From the NCBI GenBank assembly GCA_016793325.1, contig JAEUKI010000040.1, forward strand, positions 248,001 to 312,000: a stretch of DNA of 64,000 nt. Direction: 5' to 3'. The translations under genes were made by a program, and so were the position numbers. Below the pieces are notes generated by a model. It worked only from the letters and a program-made list of their open reading frames with translations, ran no database searches and was not told where the DNA came from. Positions 9,912 to 18,041 of the stretch are shown here, piece after piece (the stretch's first letter is position 1; each line of letters starts with the position of its first letter). The DNA is from Myxococcales bacterium (GTDB lineage Bacteria > Myxococcota_A > Polyangia > Polyangiales > Ga0077539).

Positions 9912-11651
9912 TCAACCCCTGTGGAGCGCGAGGTGCTCGACGACGGGGCCGAGGGCGAGCGAAGGCAGAAACGTGAGCGCACCCACGAGCAGCACGGTCG
10001 CGACGAGCAGCCCGACGAAGAGCGGCGTGTGCGTCGGCAACGTCCCTGCCGACTGAGGAATACTCTTTTTCTTCGCGAGCGACCCCGCGATCGCGAGCAC
10101 TGGAACGATCACCCAGTAGCGCCCGATGAGCATGCACACGCCGATCGCCGTCGCGTAGAAGCGACCGCTCGCCGTGAGCCCTCCGAACGCGGAGCCGTTG
10201 TTGTTCGCGCCCGACGAAAACGCGTAGAGAATCTCTGTGAACCCGTGCGCGCCAGGGTTGCCGAGAGGCGCCGTTCCAGCGGCGCTCGAGCACGCGATCG
10301 CGGTCCCGAGGAGCACTGCCGCAGCGGGGAGCAGGAGCACCAGCGACGCCATCTTCATCTCGTAGGCCTCGATCTTCTTTCCGAGGTACTCGGGTGTGCG
10401 CCCCACCATCAGACCCGCGATGAAGACCGCGATGATCGCGTACACGAGCAGCCCGTAGAGCCCCGAGCCGACGCCGCCGAAGATCACTTCGCCGAGCTGC
10501 ACGAGCCACAGCGGAACGAGCCCACCCAACGGTGTAAAGCTGTCGTGCATCGCGTTGACTGAGCCATTGCTCGCAGCCGTCGTCGCCGTCGCCCATAGAG
10601 CGCTCTGCACGACGCCGAAGCGAAGCTCTTTGCCCTCCATGTTTCCGCCGGGAGAAGCAGGGCTCGATGACTGATCGACGCCTAGCGACGCGAGCGCAGG
10701 GTTGCCGGCCTGCTCGGCGTGTATCGATGCGAGCGCCAGCGGGACAAACACCACGAGCATCGCCGCGAACACCGCCCAGCCCTGGCGACGATCCTTCACG
10801 ATCGATCCGAACGTGAAGCACAGCGCCGCAGGAATCAGCAGGATCGCGATGAGCTCATAGAAGTTCGACAGCGGGGTAGGGTTCTCGAGCGGGTGAGCCG
10901 AGTTGCTATTGAAGAAGCCGCCGCCGTTGGTTCCCAGTTGCTTGATCGCCGCCTGCGACGCGACAGGACCGACGGAGATGACTTGCTCGGTGATCGTCCG
11001 CCCATCCGCGACGCTGATGGGGTCGATCAGCGAGACCGTCAGCGGACCGCGGAGCGTCTGCACGACGCCCTCGGAGACGAGCAGCAACGCGAGCACGACC
11101 GAGAGCGGCAAGAGCACGTACAGAACCGATCGCGTGAGATCGACCCAGAAGTTGCCGATGCCCTGCGACTGCTTGCGCACAAACCCTCGCAGCAGCGCGA
11201 CGAGCACGGCCATCCCGGTCGCCGCAGACACAAAGTTCTGCACCGTCAGCGCGAGCATCTGAACGAGGTAGCCGAGCGTCGATTCGCCCGAATACGCCTG
11301 CCAATTCGTGTTCGTCGCGAAGCTCACCGCGGTGTTGAACGACACCTCGGGCGTCACCGCTCCGAGCCGCGCAGGGTTGAGCGGCAAATAGCCCTGCGCG
11401 CGATGGAGCGCGTACACAACCAGCGCGCCGACAAAATTGAAGAGCAGCACCGCCGCCGCATAGCGCCGCCACGGCATGTCTTCGGCCGCGTCGACGCCCG
11501 CGAGACGATAGAAGAACCGCTCGATCGGCCCGATGATTCGTTGAGCGAAGCGCGCCTCTCCCTCGTACACGCGCGCCATGTACGCCCCGAGAGGCACAGC
11601 AAGCGCCACGAGCGCGACGACGTAAACGACGACTTGAGCGAGCCCGTTCAC
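9912..11651 (-). CDS. kdpA: KdpA K+-binding channel-like subunit
   Basis: Potassium-selective membrane subunit of KdpFABC, 579 aa with about ten TM helices. Four pore-loop repeats are recognisable, for example ATNTNWQAYSGE, GTNGGGFFNSNSAHP and NNNGSAFGG, plus PLGNPGAHG near the fourth. Start is GTG 11651 (MNGLAQVVVYVV when initiated), whose GTGA overlaps the kdpF stop TGA. Length and motif order match the family. Confidence 0.97.
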   Translation of the reverse strand: MNGLAQVVVYVVALVALAVPLGAYMARVYEGEARFAQRIIGPIERFFYRLAGVDAAEDMPWRRYAAAVLLFNFVGALVVYALHRAQGYLPLNPARLGAVTPEVSFNTAVSFATNTNWQAYSGESTLGYLVQMLALTVQNFVSAATGMAVLVALLRGFVRKQSQGIGNFWVDLTRSVLYVLLPLSVVLALLLVSEGVVQTLRGPLTVSLIDPISVADGRTITEQVISVGPVASQAAIKQLGTNGGGFFNSNSAHPLENPTPLSNFYELIAILLIPAALCFTFGSIVKDRRQGWAVFAAMLVVFVPLALASIHAEQAGNPALASLGVDQSSSPASPGGNMEGKELRFGVVQSALWATATTAASNGSVNAMHDSFTPLGGLVPLWLVQLGEVIFGGVGSGLYGLLVYAIIAVFIAGLMVGRTPEYLGKKIEAYEMKMASLVLLLPAAAVLLGTAIACSSAAGTAPLGNPGAHGFTEILYAFSSGANNNGSAFGGLTASGRFYATAIGVCMLIGRYWVIVPVLAIAGSLAKKKSIPQSAGTLPTHTPLFVGLLVATVLLVGALTFLPSLALGPVVEHLALHRG

Positions 11652-11740
11652 GAGAGCCTCTCGGGGTAGAGCAGCGCGAAGCCGAGGTAGCCGAGCAGCG
11701 CAGCAGCGAGCAGCGCGCCGACGAGCGTGAGCGAGGTCAC
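11648..11740 (-). CDS. kdpF: KdpF small membrane subunit
   Basis: A 30-aa hydrophobic peptide read directly from the sequence: M-T-S-L-T-L-V-G-A-L-L, then AAALLGYLGFALLYPERLS and a stop. It has the KdpF layout: one TM helix, the conserved GYL-x(2)-AL core and a charged C-terminal end; E. coli KdpF is 29 aa. GTG start at 11740 is preceded by AAGGG. The stop overlaps the kdpA GTG by 4 nt. KdpF is a lipid-like stabiliser of the KdpFABC complex. Confidence 0.9.
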   Translation of the reverse strand: MTSLTLVGALLAAALLGYLGFALLYPERLS

Positions 11741-11744
11741 CGAG

Positions 11745-11825
11745 TCACATCCCTTCACAAACATCCACGAATTTCCAGGTGATCGCGAAGAACGCCGCGA
11801 GACCGACGACAAACACGACGTCCAT
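11745..11825 (-). CDS. 26-aa hydrophobic ORF upstream of kdpF, unknown
   Basis: ATG at 11825, 5 nt after the stop of the outer-membrane gene; TGA at 11745-11747, 4 nt before the kdpF start. The product begins MDVVFVVGLAAFFAITW and ends KFVDVCEGM: a single TM helix with an acidic N-terminal residue and a short charged end. It exactly fills the space between two genes of the operon with no slack, which argues for a real gene. It resembles kdpF in size but not in sequence. I have a memory, not checkable here, of similarly placed unannotated short ORFs in other kdp operons. Function unknown; a further small subunit of the pump is a reasonable guess. Confidence 0.6.
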   Translation of the reverse strand: MDVVFVVGLAAFFAITWKFVDVCEGM

Positions 11826-11830
11826 CGCGC

Positions 11831-13372
11831 TCACAGCCGCACCAACAGCGCCGCGGTGATCCTGTCCTCGACGGGCACGAGATCAGGGGCCCAGCCCGTG
11901 AGCATCGAGCCCGGGGTTCCCTGGTTTCCGCCTGGCGGAGTGACGCCTCCGGGCCCCGCGAAGTACGGGACGTTCGCCGCGCGGTGCACGAACTCGAGCC
12001 TGAACGTGATGTTGCGCGTGGGCATGAAATCAACGGTGCTCTGCACGTCCCACGCTTCGAAGCGATCGCCCTTGTTCGCGGTGAAATACGGCGTTCCCGA
12101 GAAGGCCGTCGCGCCGTTGATCGGCGGAACGAGCACGAGGTACCGCCCGGGATTCGTGATCGCCCCGCCGCCCACCGTGAGCCCGAACATGTTGCGATAG
12201 AAGTTCACGCGGACGTACGCCATGAAGCCCAAGAAGAACTGCTCGCCGCAGCTCACCGCGGGGGCGCTCGCGGTCCCGTCACCGAACTCGCAGCCCGCGT
12301 CCACCGTGAGCGACGCCGCGATCCGGCTGAGCGCCCCCTCGGGGTTGTTGTAGAAGCGCGCCATCACGCTGTCGTCCGTGTGCACACGAATTCGACCGGG
12401 GACGCCGAGCGTGTCCGCGCCGACGTATTGGTTGCCGAGCAAGATCAGCGAGTCCGTCGGCGCCCATCGCACTTGGAGCCCGACGCCGGGCGCGTTGTTG
12501 AAGCGCCCGTACGCCTGCCACCCGTTGACGATCCACGGCTCGATTTTCAGCCGATCGTTGACGAACACCTGCACGCGAACGCCGTTGAAGAACCACGGCG
12601 TGTTCGAAGACACGTACGACGGCTGATAGGTCCAGTTGTCGAAGTTGTAGTAGCTCCAGAGCCCTACGTACGACATGAAGATCCCCGCTTGGATGTTGAT
12701 CCCAGCGAGCGCGTCGACGTGATAGCCCGCGTACGCTTCGGAGATGTAGCGGTACGCGTCGTCGAGCGACCACTGCCCGCGCGACGCGCTCGCGTCGTTG
12801 CGAGGGGTCGTCTGCGAGTACATTCCGAACTGCGTCATCAAGCGCGCGTGAACGCCCTTGAAATAGAAATCCCCGCCCGCGCCGATCTGCGTCACTTGCA
12901 GCTCGCCGTGCCGAAAGACCTCGCTCGAGCCCGAGATGGTGTTGTCCGCGGGGTTGGCGAAGCTGTAGTGAAACGGCGCGTCGAGACGAATTTCGCCCGT
13001 AAATGGCCCCGCGGATAGCGACGGCGTCGCCGGCGCGTACGCCCCGGGCGCCCACGATTGATCGAAGGCGAACGGCGTCACCGCGGGCGCGAAGTCCCGC
13101 GCGTTCGAGCGCTCCTGCGACGTCGCGGCTAGAGCCGCAGGCGAGACTGGCGCTGGGCGCGTCGCCCTCAACGCACGCAGCTCACCTTCGAGCGCGCGGA
13201 GCCTTCGTTCGACGTCGCTCTCTTCTCGCGCAGGCTCGGAGCGCGTCGCGGATGCGTCCGACGCGTCGCCAGCGGCCCCATCGGCGCTCTGCGCAGCAGC
13301 GACGCCGACGAACGAAACACACAGCGCCTGCGAAAACGCGAGCGCGCCCAACGAGCGAACCAAGGGAGACAT
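11831..13372 (-). CDS. outer-membrane beta-barrel (porin-like) protein heading the kdp operon
   Basis: Predicted outer-membrane protein, 513 aa. A Sec signal peptide (MSPLVRSLGALAFSQALC to VAAAQS) is followed by a short coiled coil (DVERRLRALEGELRALRA, about 52-69) and then a long region of alternating polar/aromatic strands (FYFKGVHARLMTQFGMYS, YNFDNWTYQPSY, VRVNFYRNMFGLTVGG, ITFRLEFVHRAANVPYF) ending in ITAALLVRL. This is the layout of coiled-coil-anchored porin-like proteins of myxobacteria. Its stop lies 5 nt before the 26-codon ORF and 90 bp before kdpF, so it is probably cotranscribed with the pump and could let K+ or another solute across the outer membrane. Substrate is not deducible. 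Confidence 0.8.
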   Translation of the reverse strand: MSPLVRSLGALAFSQALCVSFVGVAAAQSADGAAGDASDASATRSEPAREESDVERRLRALEGELRALRATRPAPVSPAALAATSQERSNARDFAPAVTPFAFDQSWAPGAYAPATPSLSAGPFTGEIRLDAPFHYSFANPADNTISGSSEVFRHGELQVTQIGAGGDFYFKGVHARLMTQFGMYSQTTPRNDASASRGQWSLDDAYRYISEAYAGYHVDALAGINIQAGIFMSYVGLWSYYNFDNWTYQPSYVSSNTPWFFNGVRVQVFVNDRLKIEPWIVNGWQAYGRFNNAPGVGLQVRWAPTDSLILLGNQYVGADTLGVPGRIRVHTDDSVMARFYNNPEGALSRIAASLTVDAGCEFGDGTASAPAVSCGEQFFLGFMAYVRVNFYRNMFGLTVGGGAITNPGRYLVLVPPINGATAFSGTPYFTANKGDRFEAWDVQSTVDFMPTRNITFRLEFVHRAANVPYFAGPGGVTPPGGNQGTPGSMLTGWAPDLVPVEDRITAALLVRL

Positions 13373-13420
13373 TCGGGGATCTCGACCGGCGCAACACTGC
13401 GCGATCGCGCATCAGCGGGC

Positions 13421-13458
13421 GGTCAACGCGGCGTCCCGGGCCGTCAAGAACGTGTCAA
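13421..13458 (-). promoter_or_regulatory. three phased TTGAC repeats, candidate KdpE operator
   Basis: Reading the minus strand toward the operon, TTGACA starts at 13458, TTGACG at 13447 and TTGACC at 13426. The first two are 11 bp apart and the third a further 21 bp, that is one and two helical turns. OmpR-family regulators such as KdpE bind direct repeats with 10-11 bp phasing, so this is a plausible operator, 49-86 bp upstream of the first gene's ATG. A -35 role for TTGACA is also possible; no clear -10 is visible. Confidence 0.35.
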
Positions 13459-13500
13459 GCTACGCGGAGAGCGACAGCACGCGTCGCGCGCGACCCACGG

Positions 13501-14007
13501 ATGATCCACACGCACGACTCGAACACGACGTTGCTCGCGCGAAGGACGCAGATCGGCGCGCTCGCGATGCTCGTCGCTTGCGCTCGACCCGTTTCGACGA
13601 CGCCCACCCGCGCGCGACCGACGCCCATGCGAACCACGGCTACATTCCAGGAGACACAAGACGCCGCAGACGCGCCTGCTACGCCCGCGGGCGGCTGCGA
13701 CACGAGCGCGCACCCAGCGATCACGGACTACACGGACATCGTCGCGGGCCGAGCGTTTTCACTGCTGGTTCGACGGGAAGCGAGCGGCGCCTGGGTGCCC
13801 GCTCAGCCCCTGCGGATGCCGATGCACCACGCGAGCACCATCGTGTTCGAGCCTTCGCTCGATACGCTCGTCTCCGACGCGGGCGCGGCGACGACGTGGC
13901 TCGTGCTCGCGACAGGGCTCGGTCGACGCTCGCTCGATCACGATCCGCGCAGACACACGTGGTTCGCCACCTACGCAGCGCGCCCCGAGCGCGTGTGTCC
14001 GCAGTAG
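13501..14007 (+). CDS. small predicted lipoprotein, unknown
   Basis: 168 aa. A basic N-terminus and short hydrophobic stretch end in the lipobox-like LAMLVAC (Cys at about residue 27). A Thr/Pro/Ala-rich linker follows, then a compact domain (ITDYTDIVAGRAFSLLVRR, TTWLVLATGLG, HTWFATYAARPERVC). Start ATG 13501 lacks a clear Shine-Dalgarno; an internal ATG at 13567 would leave too short a signal. It is divergent from the kdp operon and upstream of the FG-GAP lipoprotein. No family recognised. Confidence 0.6.
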   Translation: MIHTHDSNTTLLARRTQIGALAMLVACARPVSTTPTRARPTPMRTTATFQETQDAADAPATPAGGCDTSAHPAITDYTDIVAGRAFSLLVRREASGAWVPAQPLRMPMHHASTIVFEPSLDTLVSDAGAATTWLVLATGLGRRSLDHDPRRHTWFATYAARPERVCPQ

Positions 14008-14059
14008 GGGAGCGGCCCCGCGGTGCGAAATGCCGCGCGCGCGGGTACACTCTCCGTCG

Positions 14060-16075
14060 ATGGGAGCTACGCGTCGGGCACGAGCTGCGGGATCGATTGC
14101 GTGCCTCGCGCTCGCCGCGTGCGGGTCGAGCGTCGCTCCGACACACACATTCAACCCCGCCATCGACGCGGAGCTGCCGTCGGACGCGCGGGGCGAGCGC
14201 GAGATCGAAGACAGCGCGCGGACCGATGCGACCGGCGAAGACCGCGTCGTCGACGGGGGCGTCGAGTGCGCGCTCGACGAGCACAGGCTCGGGAGCGAGT
14301 GCGTCGCCAACGGTGTTCCGCGCCCCCTCGCGCCGCTGTCGCTCGGGACCGTCACGCAGCTGCGACCGACGTTTCGCTGGCGACCTCCGCGCGGAGCCCG
14401 GCAGGCCCGCGTCGAGCTCTGCCGCGACCGCGCGTGCGCCGACGTGATCGCCGCGCACGACGCGGAGGGAGAGTCATTTCGACCCGAAGAGCCGCTGCCT
14501 GCGCAGAGCACAGTGTTCTGGCGTGTCCGCGTTCGCAGCGACGCCGAGCTCGATCGGAGCGCGAGCCCCGTGTGGTTCTTTCACACGCCAGCGTCGAGCG
14601 CGACCGAGTCGATCGACACGAGCGTCCACCCGAGGCTCGACGTCAACGGCGACGGCGTCGACGACCTGGCCATCGGCGCTCCGTTCGCGGCCGCTCGGGG
14701 ATTCAGCGCCGCGGGCTTCGTGCGCGTCCAGCTCGGAGACCGCTCGGGCGTCGGCGCGCTGCACCGCGAGTTGCGCGGGAGCGCTCGCTTCGACAACTTC
14801 GGGACCTCCGTCGCGAGCGCTGGGGACTTCAACGGCGACGGCTTCGGCGACCTCGTCGTCGGCGTTCCCAACGCGACGATCGATCGACAGTCTGGCGCGG
14901 GCCGCGTGGCGATCTACTTCGGAAGCGCGACGGGCCTCGACGAGCGCGCCGTTCGAACGATCGACGCAACCCGCGGACAACGTCAATTCGGGCTCTCCGT
15001 CGCGAGCGCAGGCGACCTCGACGGCGACGGCTTCGGCGACGTGATCGTCGGCAGCCCGTACACGCGCAACGCGCTCGACGAGCCGACCGGCGCGATCACG
15101 GTCCTGTTCGGCGCCGAAGAAGCAACCAGCTCGCGACCGCTGCGACGCCTCGAGATCGCAGCGCCCGCAGGCCGCGAGGGCTTCGGGCGCGCGCTCGTGG
15201 GTGGAGGCGATTTCGACGGGGATTCTCGGTCGGATTTCGCAGCGCTCGCGGTCGCAGACGGGGCGGCGCGACGCGGCAGCGGGCTCTACCTCTTCCTCGG
15301 GGCCTCGCTCGGCGCGCGGATCGATCCCGCGTTTGTCCGAGAAAACACAGACTATCGCGACATCTCGATGGGCGACCTCGACCACGACGGGCGCACGGAC
15401 CTCGTCGTGGCGAGCGCGAGCGCGGCGCGAGACCTCGGCGAGTACGACGTGATCGCCAGCGTATTTGCTGGTCGAACTGCGCCCCTCGACGCGCTCACGA
15501 GCGTCGACGTCATCGGCCCCTCCGCGGTCGAAGCCGGGCCCATGCGCGCGCGGGTCATCGGCGACTGCAACGGGGACGGGTTCGACGACCTCGCGCTCGC
15601 GACGAGCGCGCTCGCTCCGATCGGACGCAACGCGTTTGGAACGATGAGCGTCCACTTCGGAGGCGCGCCGTTGAGGGCGTTCGAAGGGACGAGGTACCTG
15701 TTCGGCGAGCGAGTGAACACGCAGTTCGCCGCGGCGATCGCTGCGTTCAGCGACGTCAACGGAGACGGCTTCGCGGACTTGATCGTGGGCAGCCCGTGGT
15801 TCGAGACCCCGGGACAGACGCATCGAGGCCGCGTGCAAGTGTACGAGGGAGCGCGCGACGGGCTCGCTGCGACGCCCTCGTTCAGCGCGCTCGGCGAAGC
15901 GGACCACGACAACCTCGGCGGAAGCGTCGCTCTCGCCCGCCCGCGAGCTCCTTCGGGAATACACGGGCCCTCCCCAAGCGCTACGGTACGGCGCCGATGC
16001 ACGTCCCTCTCGAAAGGCTGCGAGCTCCGCGGACCTCGCGCACACGAGGGAGCACGGGCGTCCGCGCGACGCTGA
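14060..16075 (+). CDS. FG-GAP repeat lipoprotein
   Basis: 671-aa cell-surface or periplasmic lipoprotein. Signal MGATRRARAAGSIACLALAAC with lipobox Cys at 21; Asp/Glu-rich linker; a fibronectin-like domain (LRPTFRWRPP to VFWRVRVRS, about 95-165); then six or more FG-GAP blades with loops DVNGDGVDD, GDFNGDGFGD, GDLDGDGFGD, GDFDGDSRSD, GDCNGDGFDD and DVNGDGFAD. It is a paralogue of the protein at the start of the window and provides the missing N-terminal half for comparison. The longer frame from 14030 was rejected because it puts 10 residues before the signal. The final 79 nt overlap the VanW gene and have atypical codon use, so the true C-terminus is uncertain. Confidence 0.85.
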   Translation: MGATRRARAAGSIACLALAACGSSVAPTHTFNPAIDAELPSDARGEREIEDSARTDATGEDRVVDGGVECALDEHRLGSECVANGVPRPLAPLSLGTVTQLRPTFRWRPPRGARQARVELCRDRACADVIAAHDAEGESFRPEEPLPAQSTVFWRVRVRSDAELDRSASPVWFFHTPASSATESIDTSVHPRLDVNGDGVDDLAIGAPFAAARGFSAAGFVRVQLGDRSGVGALHRELRGSARFDNFGTSVASAGDFNGDGFGDLVVGVPNATIDRQSGAGRVAIYFGSATGLDERAVRTIDATRGQRQFGLSVASAGDLDGDGFGDVIVGSPYTRNALDEPTGAITVLFGAEEATSSRPLRRLEIAAPAGREGFGRALVGGGDFDGDSRSDFAALAVADGAARRGSGLYLFLGASLGARIDPAFVRENTDYRDISMGDLDHDGRTDLVVASASAARDLGEYDVIASVFAGRTAPLDALTSVDVIGPSAVEAGPMRARVIGDCNGDGFDDLALATSALAPIGRNAFGTMSVHFGGAPLRAFEGTRYLFGERVNTQFAAAIAAFSDVNGDGFADLIVGSPWFETPGQTHRGRVQVYEGARDGLAATPSFSALGEADHDNLGGSVALARPRAPSGIHGPSPSATVRRRCTSLSKGCELRGPRAHEGARASARR

Positions 16076-16953
16076 TCGACGAGTCGCCGGTGCAGCTCGC
16101 GGTGCGCGACGCCAAACGCGCGGCGCTCACCGCGGCGCGAATCGCGCGGTGGGCGATGGATCCACAGTCTTTTGCCCCGCCGACGCTCGCGCGCCACGAT
16201 CGCTCGCGCGAGCGCGTCCTCGAAGAGCGACTCGCGATCGCGCGCGACGACCCCCACGCGCATCCGGTCTTCGAGCGCGGAAAGCGCCTCAACATCGCCC
16301 TCGCCGCGACGGCGTTCGACCGCCTGGAACTTCGCGACGATCGCGTGTTTTCTTTCTGGCGAACGCTCGGTCCCGCCACAGCGTCACGAGGCTTCGTCGC
16401 AGGGATGGAGCTCGCGGGCGGGTGCGTCGTCCCCGCCATCGGCGGCGGACTCTGCCTCTTGTCAAACGGGCTCTTTCGGCTCGCGCTCCGGGCGAACTTC
16501 GCGATCGTCGAGCGCCACGGACACTCGCTCGAGGCCGTTGCCCCGCGAGAAGGCGCGCTCGTCGGCGCGGACGCAACCGTGGCATTCGCGCACATCGACC
16601 TGCGATTTCGCCCGACGCAGGGCTCGTACGTGTTGCGCGCGAGCGTCGTGGGCGACGCGCTCGTCCTCGCGCTCGAGAGCGATCGACCGTTGCCGTTCGA
16701 GGTCACCCTCGGCAACGAGCGCGTCGAGCTCGCGCGCGACGACCAGGCGCTCGTGCGCGAGTCGATCGTGCGCAAGACCGTGCGCGCGCGAGGCGCGTCG
16801 CAGAGCACGACCGAGGTTGTAGCCCACGATTTCAAGCGAGTCCTCGACGAGCGCGAGCTCTCGCGCAGCTGCCTCACTTGCAACGAGACCGACTGTCACG
16901 CGCGCGAAGAGCGCCTCGCGTTGGTGAGCGGCGGGCCGCGCGAGGGCGGCTGA
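15997..16953 (+). CDS. VanW-family protein
   Basis: 318 aa. The VanW domain is clear: FSFWRTLGPATASRGFVAGM, GGCVVPAIGGGLCLLSNGLF and FAIVERHGHS, corresponding to the family's GGG-C-x-S/N and ERHxHS motifs. The C-terminus has the Cys cluster SCLTCNETDC often seen in VanW homologues, possibly a metal site. The biochemical role of VanW is not established; the name comes from vancomycin resistance clusters. The ATG at 15997 overlaps the FG-GAP gene by 79 nt; a GTG near 16090 after that gene's stop is an alternative. One base separates its stop from the next gene's GTG, so the two probably act together. Confidence 0.8.
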   Translation: MHVPLERLRAPRTSRTRGSTGVRATLIDESPVQLAVRDAKRAALTAARIARWAMDPQSFAPPTLARHDRSRERVLEERLAIARDDPHAHPVFERGKRLNIALAATAFDRLELRDDRVFSFWRTLGPATASRGFVAGMELAGGCVVPAIGGGLCLLSNGLFRLALRANFAIVERHGHSLEAVAPREGALVGADATVAFAHIDLRFRPTQGSYVLRASVVGDALVLALESDRPLPFEVTLGNERVELARDDQALVRESIVRKTVRARGASQSTTEVVAHDFKRVLDERELSRSCLTCNETDCHAREERLALVSGGPREGG

Positions 16954-16954
16954 C

Positions 16955-18028
16955 GTGCGCGCGATCGTCGCCCCCGAGCCTGCGTCCTGGGTCGCCGACG
17001 CGATCGCGTCGCACGACGGGCCCGTGTGGCTCTTCGCGCCGTACGACCTCTCGCGGCTCGGGCTGTTTGCAGCGGCGCTCCCCGCGGCGATTCGACAGCG
17101 AATCGAGCGCTTCTCGACGCACGGCGGCCCGCGCGTACACGTTCGATCGACGCCGCTCTGGCACGCAGCCATCGCAGCATCCCGCCTGTGGGAACGAGGC
17201 CGCACCGATCGCCAGCTCGCCGCGCGCTTCGCGTTTCGCGCCGCGACCGACGCGGTCGCGGGCGAGCTCTTGCCTCGCGGCGTGACCGAGGTCCTCGCGC
17301 CCTCGTCCGCGGCGCGCCGAGTATTCGCGCAGGCAGCGAAGGTCGCCCCCGACGCAGCGCGCACATGGATTCAAGACCTCCCGGTGCTCGACGCGCTGCA
17401 CGAGGACCTCGATCGCGCCGTCGAGGCGCACCCCGAGAGCGCGTTCTTGCGGCGCTACCGCGCGTCCCACAGCGCAGTGGCTCGGCAGCGCGCCGAGTGG
17501 ACCCTCGCGACGCGGGCGCTCGCGAGGGGGCCCTACGCCGCTCGTGCGCTCGTGGAGCACGGCTGCAAGACGCCGGTCACCATCGCCTCGACGCGCGTCT
17601 CTGCAGAGAAACCGCGTCCGATCGCGAGACAGGGGTCGATCACGCTCCTGCTCGCGGGCTTCGCCGCGGCGCGCAACGGGAGTCACGAAGCGCTCGCGGT
17701 GCTCGACGCGACGCCGGAGGCCACGCTCCTCGTTCGACGCGGAGAAGGCAGCGAGCCGCGCGCGCTCTTCGAGCACCGCCGCGTGCGCGAGAGCACCGAA
17801 CGGGAGCGCGCGACGCTCGACGGCGTCGACATCGTGCTCGCGCCCGCGGTGTGCGAGGGCTACGCGCCCGAAGTGCACCGGGCGATCGAGCGCGGCGTGC
17901 GTGTGATCGCGACAACGCGAGGGCTCGGCGCGATCGACGCGTCGAACCACGGGAGCCTCGTGAGCCTCGTGGCGCCGCTCGACACCCGCGCGCTGATCGA
18001 GTGCGTCCGCGCTGTGCGCGAGGGGTGA
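16955..18028 (+). CDS. glycosyltransferase-like protein coupled to VanW
   Basis: 357 aa, GTG start one base after the VanW stop. The C-terminal half has a GT-B-like arrangement: SITLLLAGFAAARNGSHEAL, a central Rossmann-type core, then VDIVLAPAVCEGYAPEVHRA with two acidic residues spaced as in the E-x7-E motif of GT4 enzymes, then RGVRVIATTRGLGAID. The N-terminal half (VWLFAPYDLSRLGLFAAALP) is weakly related to acceptor domains. Classification is by fold pattern, not by a strong signature; substrate unknown. The VanW-GT pairing suggests a cell-envelope polymer role. Confidence 0.55.
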   Translation: MRAIVAPEPASWVADAIASHDGPVWLFAPYDLSRLGLFAAALPAAIRQRIERFSTHGGPRVHVRSTPLWHAAIAASRLWERGRTDRQLAARFAFRAATDAVAGELLPRGVTEVLAPSSAARRVFAQAAKVAPDAARTWIQDLPVLDALHEDLDRAVEAHPESAFLRRYRASHSAVARQRAEWTLATRALARGPYAARALVEHGCKTPVTIASTRVSAEKPRPIARQGSITLLLAGFAAARNGSHEALAVLDATPEATLLVRRGEGSEPRALFEHRRVRESTERERATLDGVDIVLAPAVCEGYAPEVHRAIERGVRVIATTRGLGAIDASNHGSLVSLVAPLDTRALIECVRAVREG

Positions 18029-18041
18029 GTCCGCGAGCCCC

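Noticed and set aside
14023..15996. 5' extension of the VanW frame through the FG-GAP gene
   Set aside because: The extension is Arg-rich with no domain; the FG-GAP lipoprotein occupies another frame of the same strand.
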